This document shows, piece after piece, positions 1-11,210 of a stretch of 64,000 nucleotides of DNA; the first letter of the stretch is position 1; the number at the start of each line of letters is the position of its first letter. The stretch is from Diabrotica undecimpunctata (taxonomy: Eukaryota > Arthropoda > Insecta > Coleoptera > Chrysomelidae). The DNA lies in NCBI RefSeq assembly GCF_040954645.1, contig NC_092810.1, positions 14,246,377 through 14,310,376 on the forward strand. The letters are read 5' to 3'. A program made the position numbers and the translations under genes. The notes under the pieces are model-generated. The model was given only the letters and a program-made list of their open reading frames with translations. It was not told the origin of the DNA and ran no database searches.

Positions 1-533
1 CTAGTTGTTCAGCTCTTGTTGGTTCTTGCCAAACACGAATTCGCCAGGTATCAATTTTTGAACAAATTCTGGTCTAGTCTGAAAAAAGCACAAAATTCCA
101 AAATTGTTAAGGGAGCTGTATGTGTTCTTGAGCCCACTGTAGGCGGTGCAAAAAAAACATGTCTAGGTTGTAGCTGAGGACATTTTATTGATCGAGGACT
201 TCTCTAACCTGACACTAAAATTCTTCTTTTTATTGTAGCCAACAATACTCTGACTCTTGTTAGACTAACTCAGACCTAGACGAATTTTTTAGAATGAAAA
301 TCCTGATATAACTATTCTGTTGCTCATTGGTAGCTAGGTGTTTATCCGAGCGAGCTCTATTTTGTATCGAATCCCTCTGCAGAGACTCATTCCATATCCG
401 TGAGACATCACTCTAAGAAACACCCACGTTTCCGCCACGAACTGCTGTGAAGGGCCTTTTTTAACTAAAGCGATAATTTTTGCATGGTCCAACACAAAAA
501 TTAATTTACAATTCACTATTGAACACTTTTTCA
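1..533 (-). pseudogene. Tc1-like transposase remnant, cut by window edge
   Basis: Read on the minus strand, pieces in different frames match the usual order of a Tc1-type transposase. A helix-turn-helix start (HAKIIALVKKGPSQQFVAET, about 473-415) is followed by a serine-rich second helix (SDVSRIWN-like). Near 70-125 comes LQFWNFVLFSD, the segment around the second-domain start and first catalytic Asp of Tc1 proteins. The last piece, WRIRVWQEPTRAEQ, lies at about 5-50. Stops and frameshifts separate these blocks, so it is not functional. The rest of the catalytic domain would lie left of the window. The family call comes from remembered Tc1 motif order, not from a search. Confidence 0.6.
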
Positions 534-605
534 CAAATTTTTGCAGAATAAATTTTTTATATGTTTATAATATGTCAAAATAAGATCAACTAAATGGGTA
601 TTTGA

Positions 606-2753
606 CCTTCCAGCGGTCGCGGCCTTTGTACCAACAAGAATGGTCGCGCGTATTTCCTAGATACGCTAAATGCTAATTAGTTATTTTAAGATGTGGGTTA
701 TGAAATATTGTAATATTAACACAAAATATATTTGGTGGAAGATTGATACACTGTATTTCTTAAAATGTTTTATTGAATTTCATTAAAAATAACAACGGTG
801 TCATAAATAATCGATGTCTCCTAGATATTGCACATTACACATATTATTGTATCGCAGTTTTCCAGTCTTGACAAATATGCTTTTAAATGTTCCATACAGA
901 TGAATTTCTGACACATTTAACAGCTGAAGCGCGTGATCCTTGAATGTTTATCATTTTGACAAGGCCTACATCTTCTTTTACTTGCTGTGGCCTCCTCTAC
1001 TGTCTCGATATCTAACTCTGCTTTTCTTTTTGAAATTTTTTCCTTTAAGCTCATTTTGAACGGAGTATTCTATTCATCGTTTGACGTGTCCTTTCACAGG
1101 AGCATTTGAAAGTAGTCGAAGGTATTTTCTTCTAAGTATTTTTTCGTTATTATTGGTGGAATAGATTATATAACTATTGATCGCGGCTACATTTAACATG
1201 GAAAAAAATACTACCATCGGCCATCTTCTGGTGTTCCTGGCAACATTGTAAAAAACACAAAGTTTGTCTACTGTATCTACACTTTCCTTTGCCTTGTTAT
1301 AGAATGTTATAATCTCGTGTTTCTTTTGGTCACCTGTTTCTGCGTCGATTTCTGCGTCTTCATGTAAGCTTGAAACTAATATTACACAAGAGTCATGTCG
1401 GCAATGGTCAGTGTTCTCCCCGTATTAAATATAAGTGTTGCCAAGCTTTTTACCACGTCTCGTGGTTTGTTACTTATTGAAAATTGGCCATCTGGTTGAG
1501 TCCCTGCATAAATTTTCATGTTATAAGTGTAAAAATGTGAGCGTCAACCATGGCATAATATTTAATCCCATATTTATTAGGTTTTTTGAGGATGTATTGA
1601 ATAAAGGAGCATCTTCCATTTCTGGCAATTAGACACAAACTCCTCGAAAATATTCCTTATTGGGGCCAAGCGATCCATTCTTTTACGTTCTACTCTCGTA
1701 GCTATGTCATCAATAATGCTCATCAAAGTAATGCTCTTATTAAAAATAGAAATCTTCTCCAACTCATCACTGTTTTGAAATCATCTATTCTCCATAGTTC
1801 TTCAAGGTTAACTCGATTACCATGGTAAATGCCCGCCAAATAAAGCAAACCCAAAAGGGCTGTTATTTCTAGTTTGTCTGTATCCCTGGCATCTCTTGGA
1901 ATACCATAATTAGATCTTATAGAATTTATGTACTTATTTGTGAAGTTCACGATGCTCTCAATCATAGAATCAGTTATGAGGCACTTCCAAATATCAACAA
2001 TGTCTGTGAGATTCTTAGCTGGTCCAATGACTCCAGGGAGACGGAGTAATATATTGCGAGGTGGTCGCTTACTTTTTTTGTTTGGATTTTTTTGCCAAAT
2101 CTATGAGTCGAAAACTTTTCCATTTTTCTTTAGATGAGCTGTATAAGCCTCGTTGAAATTGTCAGCTTAGTCTTCGGCATTTCTTCCATAACTCAATTCG
2201 GACTAAGAATCGTCATCACATTCCTAAACATGTTCCTCTTGGTCTGTATCACTATCATGCATACGTATATCGTCATACGACTCAGCAAACATCAAATTTG
2301 TAACAGCTCTTATATCAGTGGGATCATTAAGATTAAAAATCTTCTTCTTATCCGCCATTTCTATAATAAATTAAACAAAATGGAACTAATTGCCACAAAT
2401 GGTCACGTGTATATGAGAGATACAGACCGCTTATATCAACGCAGAAAGTTTCAACACAAAAAATGCATGAAATAGTAATATGTTATCAAATTACAATAAG
2501 AATAATGTAACTATAACAAAAAAAAACAGATTTTATAAAAACTTACCTAAAAAGTTGCTCGTATATCTGAAATACAAATGCCAAATTCTCAGCAACGAAC
2601 TATCCCTTGACAGGTTATTTGTGAACTGGAAGGTTGCTTTAGTAATGGAGTAGGAATAGCGAAAAGCACCCGATCGCAGTGCAGCGTAAGTAATAGATAT
2701 TATACTAAATCTATTACCCGTGTATCTACCACATACGCGCGACCGCTGGAAGG
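606..2753 (-). mobile_element. piggyBac-type DNA transposon (decayed), 2148 bp
   Basis: A 16-bp terminal inverted repeat is visible: CCTTCCAGCGGTCGCG at 606-621 and its exact reverse complement at 2738-2753. It is followed by TTAA at 2754-2757. The left flank is TTGA (602-605), so one TSD copy carries a single substitution. A second copy of the GGTCGCGCGTAT motif lies inside the left end at 642-653 and matches the right end. The transposase reads on the minus strand. TTAA targets and short inverted ends define the piggyBac superfamily. Confidence 0.85.
826..2358 (-). pseudogene. piggyBac transposase pseudogene
   Basis: Translation from an ATG at 2358 gives an acidic N-terminus (MADKKKIFNLNDPTDIRAV) interrupted by stops. 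A long piggyBac-type block follows at 1965-1723, with the motifs ITALLGLLYLAGIYHGN and LEELWRIDDF. A frameshifted block at about 1700-1600 has ERKRMDRLAPIRNIFEEFV, which matches the RDK-LAPIR region. The C-terminus (about 985-840) is a cysteine-rich finger (RCRPCQND, CLMCQKFICMEHL), typical of these proteins. Several frameshifts and stops make it inactive. Length is close to a normal 500-600 residue transposase, so most of the gene is still present. Confidence 0.8.
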
Positions 2754-2757
2754 TTAA

Positions 2758-3560
2758 TTCTTTCAGGGTGGATATAAGCTTGTCATGTTTTAATCTATCA
2801 AATACCTTTTTTTAGTTAATAAAACAAATATATACATCACAATTGACATAGCTGCACCTCTGGATAAGCAGCGGCATAGCGAATAGAGCTTCGTGGATGC
2901 CTGAGGTATCGCGGAATCCAAAATGTGTCCATGACACTTATTCTTCACATTTTTTATATATGCTATTATGTATCATTTTTAAAAACTTTTTATGTAAGTG
3001 GCTCATTAATACGGCTAATTATTTTGTAGTCTTCGAATGTTTTTGCAGTTAATATTTTTTGGTATAGTTACGAAGATAGACTTTAACCAGCTTTGGGGAA
3101 TATTTCCAAGTTAAATATAGTCATTATTTATTTTATTTCTTGTTACTCCATAAGTTTCAAGAATTCTGTATAAAATTTGTCACGTCCTACAGTTTTATCA
3201 TCTTTAGTTTTTCTAATAGCTACCGTGACTGCTTCAATGATAATTGGGGGTCCTGTGTGGCATTCTATATTCTCAATAGCAATCTACCTTTTATCTGCAA
3301 ATGTTACTTCCACATATTTCTTCCAAGACTTCCTCTTCCATACTTAGTAGAGGATTACCTTGGTTACCTGCCAAACATTCTACTCTTCTAGGCTTGTATA
3401 AGCCTGCAGCTTTTCTATCTTTTTTGTGCATATCGAATGAATCGTGTTTCTGTTGTAATAGCTGTATTTCCGCACATTGGTCTCTCAGATGCTGTATCCT
3501 TAGCCATTCTGATTGCTTTTTTGATCTATTTGCCTGGTCTGTATACAGTATAAAATTTTT
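2758..3560 (-). pseudogene. LINE reverse transcriptase fragment
   Basis: On the minus strand, broken frames give the linker and start of a LINE reverse transcriptase. VAIRKTKDDKTVGRDKFYTEF (about 3230-3170) resembles the KNNKA-GPD step, and later pieces read close to GFRDTSGIHEALF and a final KHDK. Many stops are present. It starts directly at the TTAA right of the piggyBac end (2754-2757), so that element may have landed in this LINE, but I could not find the continuation on the far side. Family A type is likely. Confidence 0.5.
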
Positions 3561-4639
3561 GTCTTAATTTTAATCTAAAATAGGTTTATTTAACGTTTCA
3601 ACTTCGGAAATCGTTTTTAAAAGACAAAATTATTAAATTAAAAAAAAAAAAAAATTTATTCCACGTTAATTTTTTTTTAAATATAAATCTTCATAAAATG
3701 TACTGCATATTACTCATACAATACGTAATCAGCAAGAAGTAGTGCACGTCAATACAGCCGCCACATTGCAACTCAACAGCTTTTTTATGTCTGCATACCA
3801 CAAAGGAAAGAAAAATGGAACTCCACAAATCAACATTAGCGTTATCTTCTAATATGATGCATTGGTGCATTTTACGAGGAATTTTCTCCCCAGTACGTGA
3901 AAAATCACTCTTTCATCATATTACTTCAGTGAAACGCTGCGATTTTTCACTTCAACAATGCCGCATGAGCAAAAGCGATAAGATCAACACATGTGTCTCC
4001 TCCATCATTTTATTTTTTGCTTTAGATCGTCTCCTGAACCTTTTTAGAAATACGAAACGCAAACTGGTGGAAAATTTCGTGTATTGTTGGAACTGCAGGT
4101 AATTTGACGTTTAGTCTTGTCCTTTGATTTACAGTTTATTTTTGTATTTGGTATTTTTTAATTTCCGTAGTCTTTATTTTGTACTGAACAGAATAGATAC
4201 CAACTTTGAATTTTTTTATTATGAGAAATTAGCCAAAATTTTTTTCAAAGCCATTTTTAAAATATAAGAGAATGTTACAAAATAATATAAAAAAATCATT
4301 ATTACAATTTTACATGTTAATCGCTTTGATTCTGCTGGGGTATATAAAACCTAAAAAAGGTATGAAAATTTTTATGTATAGAGTTAAGTTGAAAGTTTAT
4401 TATCTTGAAGCCAATCATTCAGCCCCACTATTACACATTCTAAATTAAAGGGTGGTCGAGCTAAGTCATCTAAGTGCCAAAATTAAAATTTGCCAGAAAT
4501 CAAAAAAAAAACTTGAACATCCAAAAAAATAAAAAACAAATATTATACCTAATTGTTTATCGAAATTCCACTTTATCAACAAGTGCGGAAACATCATATA
4601 TCAAGTTTTTGGTGTTAATACACTAAAAAAACGTAGCAA
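3561..4639. other. No gene recognised
   Basis: AT-rich sequence with homopolymer runs around 3636-3675. A short open frame at 3815-4102 has no recognisable motif. I see no RNA gene or clear repeat here. Confidence 0.5.
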
Positions 4640-7118
4640 TTAACAGTAACTTAGTGAAAATGCTCTATTTTCCTGGTTAATGAATTCTAACATGGCGCGA
4701 AGGTCTTTTTTTTTACTTTCATTTATTTGCTGATCACCAGGAAAGGTTAAGAGCTCCATTGACATTAACTTTTGGACATTCACACCTTTTTTCAATACAC
4801 GACACTTCTCCCATCCCATTAAGTCACTGAAACTTTTCTTGTACAATACTGTTCCTGGATCTTCTTTATTAAAATCTATATGGATCTGAAAAAAGTACAT
4901 TCTTTCATATCTAACACTTTGTAAGGCCTGAAAGGTCTAGCATGACCAATTACGGTGTTTACATTGTTTACTGTTTGAAGCTTGGAACATTTTGCACGTT
5001 TCTCGATAAGAGCAAAATCTCTATCGAAAGATGAAAAGCTATGACCGGAAACTAAAAATTTATAATCGATGGTATCAAAATGTCCATTGGCCATTAAGAA
5101 AATGTATAAGAAAATAAGGATTCGATTTTTCAATTGCCCTGCACAGTTGTGGCTCCATATACATAGTTTTCGCTTATAGTCCTTTTCCATCATATTGATA
5201 GCACATTATATATGCAAATCCTCAACAGGTCAAAAAACGATAGGCGTCACCCTATACTTGTTTTGAAATAAATAAAAAAAATTATTATTTTAAGATGCCG
5301 TCAACAATTCATTATCTTTAAAAAAATCTTGTAAAATAAGTAAATAATAAGTAAAATAAGTGTCCACTAATCTCACTATAACTTTTTGTGCGTAAAAAAC
5401 GTCGGTATATATGCCACACGATTATTGTTAATTATACACGGGTGATTAACGAGAGAATTCAATGTTTCACGAAATAAATTAATGTAAACAGTAATTTAAA
5501 GGTGATTATTGTTTTCTATAAAAGTTATCGCCTGACACAAAAAGAATACCTTCTTTGAACAATTACCTGGAATTACTGATAAGGCTTTACTAATGATAGT
5601 TTAAGTAGTTTTTCGTGATGTTCGTCAAATCGTTAACATGTGTTCAAATATGACAGGGGTTGGAGAAGCAACAATTTATAGATTCCGAAAAGAAAGAAAA
5701 GGAGGAACTGATTCTGCTTCAACCTTTATACCTGGTGGTCATACTCAATTTAAAATTGTTTTCCTATATACTTCTGTAAACTTGTTGACAAATATCTATT
5801 TTTCATTGAGTCACCCGTATCAACAGTTTAGGGATTTGCATACATAATGTGCTATCAATATGATGGAAATGGACTTTATGAGTTAAAAACTGTCCTATAT
5901 TCAAGGTTTGTAGAAGACATGATGCCATTTGGTTCCCACCACGACCCAACTGTCCTTCATGCCAGATGTACATTATCCCATCTGATGTATATTGTACGTG
6001 TATTCCAAAATTATAGCATGACAAATGACGGCTGTAGTATATACTACTATGCGTCAAATTAGGATGCAAAAATACTTTTTGTAGATCCATGGTAAGGGTA
6101 CAGGTATCGCTACCTAGAAGAGTACTGCTCGTACTGTCTCCTTGAATACCATTAAGAGCTTTACCTGTTTTTCAATGATATAATTTCAACTCAGTTTTAG
6201 CTTTTCTGGATACATTAAGGTATTTGTCCCTGCTTCTTAAAAAAAGTAAATCACAAGTCTTGCAGGTTTTCTAGAAGAAAGATTGGGAAAATGCTTAATA
6301 AAAATTCTCCTATAAAATTTGTATGTTGTGGTACACTCAGGATGTTTTATTGTAAAATCGTTGAATAGCTTATTAACATTGAGGTCCGGACTAAGATATT
6401 CTATTTCATTTTTTGATCGACTGTAGTGGCTCTCGTCCCTCGGGAAGCTATTGATGTGATATTTTACCATCTGTCTATCATGAAGAGTGTACTTAAATTT
6501 TTTAATACCTCCTCGTTAATCCTTGAAGGTTGTGTGCCCCTACTTTTTACGCCTAACAAGCGTAAAAATCTTTTGCGGACTTATAGCAAATATTTCCAAA
6601 AACGTTTTTTTACAAACTCTTTTCACGTTACCCTGCCCATCTGAAACTGCAAAAGCTACGGTACACTGTCATCTACTTCCTTACCAAATCAAATTCCTTA
6701 AACATTTAGCAGTCACGATATTAATTTGTTTAGGTTTTCCAGCATCCGATCTTGTTTTTCGCTTTTTAACACCACTTTTTACAATGTCGCGCATGGTAAA
6801 ATGCGGAATTCCTGTTAAAAAGGTCGTTTTTCTTATAATACTGCCTTTACAACTATATTCGGTATCATTTTGAAGATTTTTGTAAACGTTCATACAAATT
6901 CTCTTAGATTGTTTATTCAAAACAATCCTTTTATTTGAAAGTCTTAAACACTTTTCTACAGTTACAGTCTCAGTATCAATGTTTTTTGTATCACTTACAC
7001 TTAAAAGATTGTTGACTACTACACTTTCTCTACTACTACTACTTGGGTTGTCTTGCTCCCATGCACGACAAACTGTAGGTGATTTTTCCCATTGTATAAA
7101 CATTTTCTTTATATACAA
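4640..7118 (-). pseudogene. Unnamed transposase-like family, copy A
   Basis: Read right to left, blocks in shifting frames form one long protein. It starts with a low-complexity N-terminus and a TGIPHFTMRDIVKSG block (7118-6681). Then comes NSFPRDESHYSRSKNEIEYL followed by SPDLNVNKL (6470-6237), and LTMDLQKVFLHPN with a YNFGIHV-like piece (6090-5950). IWSHNCAGQLKNR and FLVSGHSFSSFDRDFALIEK (5193-4990) follow, then a C-terminal tail (4900-4640). The same block order occurs at 22939-24290 and 56193-57950, so this is a repeated mobile-type gene. The Asp and Gln/Asn-rich motifs suggest a DDE-like nuclease; that is inference. I do not recognise a named family with certainty. An unrelated insertion lies within it near 5566-5745. 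Confidence 0.6.
5566..5745 (+). pseudogene. Tc1/mariner-type DNA-binding domain fragment
   Basis: A plus-strand frame reads LPGITDKALLMIV, a stop, then VVFRDVRQIVNMCSNMTGVG and EATIYRFRKERKGG. The pattern of a conserved helix, TGVGEATIYR and a basic RKE-KGG stretch resembles the N-terminal helix-turn-helix of some insect Tc1/mariner transposases. No catalytic domain follows. It lies in the gap between the 5803-6090 and 4876-5193 blocks of copy A, on the opposite strand, so it is probably a remnant of a later insertion. Confidence 0.4.
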
Positions 7119-8765
7119 ATAGACAGGTTCAAAAAAACAAACAAAAAAAATACTACAATTATTTATAACTACTCACAACAAAATTTCAACACAAAATTAA
7201 AGCAATGCACAGTGCACATCTATTTATAAACAAGCTAGTTGCAAAGATACAAAAAAAAACTAAAAATTTGCAAGTCCAGTCCTTTAGATAAGGCACATGT
7301 CGGTATTTTTACAACCGGAGTACTCATCGTAAATGAATCAGTTTAAAACTTAAAAATTGATACTTGGGCATTAGTGCAGCTAAAATTGTTAGACGATTAT
7401 ATTTAGACGAAATATGAAGCAATATAAATATATTAAATGCATATATTAATTTGTCTGGACTAAAGGTGGTAAAAGACGGTCTTTAAGTTATATTTTTGTT
7501 TGAATTTGCCGACGGACGATAGATAGTTGGCGTTAAATATACAACCTTGTTCCACTAATCTGATTTTCTATCACTGTATATGCATTAAGTTTTTTATATA
7601 CGTATAAAAGTTTATGCTATATTATCCTCTCATTAATCTTTTTGTTTTCCTTATTCAATAATAAAAAGTACAATTTTAATCTTAAATTTAATTACAAACG
7701 AAGAAAAGTTTCTTGCCAAAACATGATTTTGTGGGTTACAATCTTATTCGGGGCGGCCATTCATATAAAAGAAAATTTTTTTACAAGTATGATGTCGAAG
7801 CATTCAATTATTTATTTACCTTGTAATCAGTAATCAACTCTCCTATAGCTTAACACAAGAAAGCGTTATGATGTACATAAAAACATTGTAGCAAAAACCC
7901 AAATCAATTCATTAATTCTGTTCCCCTATTTAAATTTCGTTCTTAAAAACTTTTTATACCAACTCCCGTTTCTTCATCAACTGCGGTGTTTCATTATCGG
8001 GTGCGCTTCCTTCATTAATCACTTCGACTTCTAAGATCGTGTAATTTTCAAGAAAACCGAAACTTACATTGTTAATGGAACGTCGCGAGGCTATATTGAA
8101 TAATTTTGGCGAATTCTCGCGACAATTAATCAAGAAGACGGGATATAAATTCATTTTGGTGTACACAATTTTCCTGTCACGTCCTGACAACTCAATGAAG
8201 ATTGTAAATACTTTCTGCTTAGATTTGCTATGTACTTACAAGTTTGCTGCAGTTTCTGACAGTTGGATTGAATTTATTTCTCGGACCTATTTAGGAAACT
8301 TACGATATTTCGGTTATAAAGTTTCCTTAAAGTTCATTTATGGAAAAGACATGTAATTACTAGTTATCATACTTTTTGAACATGGATACTAACTGTAGGT
8401 TTCAAAATAAATAGAACAAGTAGTCACAACATACCAGCTTTATAGACGGTCGGATTTCAATACGAAGTTCAATCACGATTTTATCCTATATGCCTTTTTG
8501 CGTAGTGAAAATGTCATATGAGATAAGAAAAAATTAAAAGAAATTTAGAATTCAACTGGGTTTTCTCTAAAAGTTGAATTTTCCTTATTTTTCGCAACTT
8601 TTTTAAGGTTAAATTTTTCGTCTTGCCGTTAAGCCTTTTTTTGTAGGTTTAATGTCGTAAGAACTAACACACTATCAAGTAGCATGAAGTATAAAGTCAC
8701 AGATACTGACCTATTAACATTACATTCTACTTTTTCTTCGTTCTTGTATGTAGGCTTTAAAGCCT
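7119..8765. other. No gene recognised
   Basis: AT-rich, with several short open frames (for example 8069-8356) that show no motif I can name. Nothing supports a gene, RNA or mobile element. Confidence 0.45.
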
Positions 8766-8984
8766 GTTTCTTCTTCAATATTAGCCTCCCAAATTGTTTA
8801 AATTACCGCACTATTTTTTCTTGGTCTGTCAATACTTATCTTCTAATAGTTGTCTACTAATGTGATCGTTCGACTCCTGTTTCCGTTTTGTCACCCATCC
8901 ATTTATGTCTTCTCTATTGCATGCTCTTCTTATGTTTTCGCTTCTCTTCCTATCCAATAGACTTTTCCCTGATATTCGTCGATT
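8766..8984 (-). mobile_element. Family B LINE 3'-end fragment
   Basis: The reverse complement matches the plus-strand 3' end at 12810-13090 almost base for base. It has the ATATCAGGGAAAAGTCT block, the GCATGCAATAGAGAAGACAT block and the closing GGAGGCTAATATTGAAGAAG. It encodes the tail of the LINE protein (RISGKSLLDRE-like, then a Trp-rich region). It lies head to head with the 5'-truncated copy beginning at 9027, which has the opposite orientation. Confidence 0.7.
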
Positions 8985-9143
8985 AAGATATCCCGCCGCT
9001 TGATGCAGCAGATATCCCGCAGCATAATGATACCAATGTTCAATAAAGGAGATAAAGAAGACCCCAACAATTATAGGGTTATAAATCTACTGAACACCGC
9101 ACTTTAGCTTACCACAAAAGTCCTAACCAACAAAATCAATAAA

Positions 9144-9362
9144 ATGAAAAAGACAGTCAAGATTTGATTTCACGTACAAAGCGTCTATGTATCTGTTTAT
9201 ACGTATTTCGCCTTAATAAGGCTTATCAGAACAGCTATTCATAGGCGTTCTCAACGTGAAAAATAAATCTTTCCTGTCTTTAAGAAGCAACACTAAAATG
9301 GCTTTGAAACAGACGCAATAGCGACATCTGATAATTGTGTTTCGAAACTATTTTACGGATTT
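9144..9362. mobile_element. 219-bp insertion with 12-bp TSD
   Basis: AAAATCAATAAA occurs at 9132-9143 and again at 9363-9374. Removing 9144-9362 with one copy of it restores the LINE reading frame across the join (NKINKLNT). The insert therefore entered an existing LINE. It encodes no protein. On its minus strand it contains a hammerhead-like fold at 9193-9234. This suggests a short non-autonomous element, possibly a solo Penelope-type repeat, rather than a normal SINE; I see no tRNA-like promoter boxes. Confidence 0.7.
9193..9234 (-). ncRNA. Hammerhead-like ribozyme motif, damaged core
   Basis: On the minus strand: outer stem CUGUU/AACAG, then CUGAUAA where the hammerhead core has CUGANGA. 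Stem II GCCUU-AUU-AAGGC follows, then GAA and the 8-nt palindrome AUACGUAU that forms the short stem III. The G-to-A change in the core should remove activity. The layout equals the motifs at 41.7, 43.2 and 61.8 kb. Confidence 0.55.
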
Positions 9363-10221
9363 AAAATCAATAAACTAAACACTTTATCAGATGAACAACA
9401 AGGATTCAGATCCGGAAGATCCTGGGTAGACGCCGTATTTGTACTAGGACAAATCACAGAAAAGGCCAACGATTACAATAAATCAGCATATCTATGTTTT
9501 ATAGACCTGACAAAGGCTTTTGATCGCATCCAAGTCGAAGACGTCTTACACCTACTGTATAAAACGAACATACCAATCAATATTATACAAACCATCGAAA
9601 ACATCTACTTTCATAATCGAATATAGGCAAAGGTAAATAGAAAACTAACACAGTGTATACCAGTACAAAGCGGAGTCAGGCGGGGTGACTAGTTAAGCCC
9701 ACTTCTGTTTAATATAATCATCATATAAGTCATGGCTATAGAATGGGGAACAAAGAAATCTAAATATTATGTTATGCAGACGACGCCGCATTAATCGCCA
9801 AGACAGAAGACGAACTCCAAATATTCACACACATCTTCAATACAACAGCCAAGAAATACTATATGATAATATCAGCAGAAAAAATCAAATGTATGACAAC
9901 ATTTAAATACCCACCACGATATAAAATTGAAATTAATGGGAAGATAATAAAGCAGGAAGCAAGGTTTAGATATCTGGGAATAGATATAACTAGTTACGGA
10001 TATGTTGAAGAAGAATTACGACAACAAAGCTTAAAAGCAAGTAAAGCGGCGGGATCTCTTAATGGCATAATCTATAACAACAAACACCTAAGACAAGACA
10101 CAAAAACAAGAATCTATAAAGCAGCAATTATATATATATATAATGGCTATACACCCCAGTGTGGGGTTAAACCGCAAATGCTTTCTAGATCCGATTTCTT
10201 AAGTGGATCAGTCTTTTTTGT

Positions 10222-11178
10222 TTATCTTATCTTCTTGACAATACCTCTCCATTTTTTCCTGTCTCTAGTTCTTCCTCTCCATTCTCTGACTCCTGCCCTT
10301 TGGAGGTCTTCTTCAACTTCTTGCAACCACTTTGATCTCGGTCTTCCCCTTCTCTTTTTTCCTCCTGGATTCCATTCTATCATTGCGTATGTCACTGCCT
10401 CATCGCCTGCTCGCCAAATGTGACCTAACCATCTAACTCTGCATTGCTTTATTTTAGTTACGATGTCTTCCTTAAGTTCTTCCTTAATTTCTGCATTTGT
10501 TCTGCTTCTATATTCATTTTGCTCTGTTCTGATTGGTCCTAGTATGGTTCTTATAATCTTTCTCTCTGCTATTCTTAAGTCTTCTTCATCTTTTTTAACC
10601 ATCGTCATTGTTTCTCCTGCATATAATAATATTGGCCTAATTATGGTGTTATAAATGCTCATCTTACTTTTTTTAGTCAATGTTTTGCTTTTAAGTAATG
10701 TTTTGTTTGCAAAATAAGCTTTATTCGCTGCTAATATTTTTTCTTTTATTTCAGATTTCCTTTCTCCGGATTTACTTATTGTAACTCCTAGGTATTTGAA
10801 GTATTCTACTTCTTCAAACTCAGAACTTCCTATTTTGATTTTTTCTTTCATTGGTTTTTTCCCTAATCTTAATATTTTTGTCTTTTCTTGATTTAATCTT
10901 AGCCCCATTACCTCCCCTTTCTCTCTTATTTCTTCTAGCATTTCTTTCATTATTTTTCTGTTCTTTGCAATAATAGCAATATCGTCTGCATATGCAATTA
11001 TTTGACCACCTCTTGTTCTGAGATTTCCTTTATTTATATTTCGTAGTACATATTCTAATGCTAGATTAAATAGCGTTGTTGATAAGGCATCTCCTTGTTT
11101 CATCCCTTTATTTATAATGAATTCCTCTGTCTCTCCTCTTTGTGTCTTTATGCTTATTTTTGTAGTTCTCATTGTCAT
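10222..11178 (-). pseudogene. RTE LINE reverse transcriptase C-terminal half
   Basis: This frame continues the previous one after about two single-base shifts. It carries GMKQGDALSTTLFNLALEYV and the catalytic IIAYADDIAIIA (about 10998-10967). The thumb follows (LRLNQEKTKI, EYFKYLGVTIS), then the long C-terminal region with RRWLGHIWR-type and KRRGRPRSKW motifs. GDALS and the ADDIAI context favour the RTE clade. No stops occur in 318 codons. If the 11.2-kb frameshifts were repaired by natural variation the whole reading frame would be open, although the 5' endonuclease is truncated. Confidence 0.85.
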
Positions 11179-11210
11179 TTCTATTAATTTTCTGAGTTTA
11201 TGTGGAATTT

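Larger units (their letters stand above)
9027..10130 (+). pseudogene. Family B LINE reverse transcriptase, first part
   Basis: This is a 5'-truncated LINE. The frames give IIPMFNKGDKEDPNNYRVIN, KVLTNKIN, then (after a 219-bp insertion) KLNTLSDEQQGFRSGRS, YLCFIDLTKAFDRIQ, QSGVRQGD (interrupted by a stop), a CYADDAAL-type catalytic motif near 9770-9790, and MIISAEKIKCMTTFKYP through RQDTKTRIYKAAI. The order is that of a non-LTR reverse transcriptase. The gene stops abruptly at 10130 because a second LINE is inserted, and it resumes at 12740. Point stops are present, so it is inactive. The clade is uncertain; RTE-like is my best guess. Confidence 0.75.

Noticed and set aside
3556..3640. Sequence with AACGTTTCAACTTCGGAAATCG, resembling a Penelope-type tail
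   Set aside because: A palindromic AACGTT and a GAAAC are present on the minus strand but there is no CUGANGA core and no clear stem II.
8069..8356. 95-codon plus frame overlapping a 78-codon minus frame
   Set aside because: No motif, and both frames overlap in AT-rich DNA without supporting context.
8985..9030. Twin-priming (5' inversion) origin of the head-to-head LINE join
   Set aside because: The inverted part is a 3' end, while twin priming inverts the 5' part of the element.
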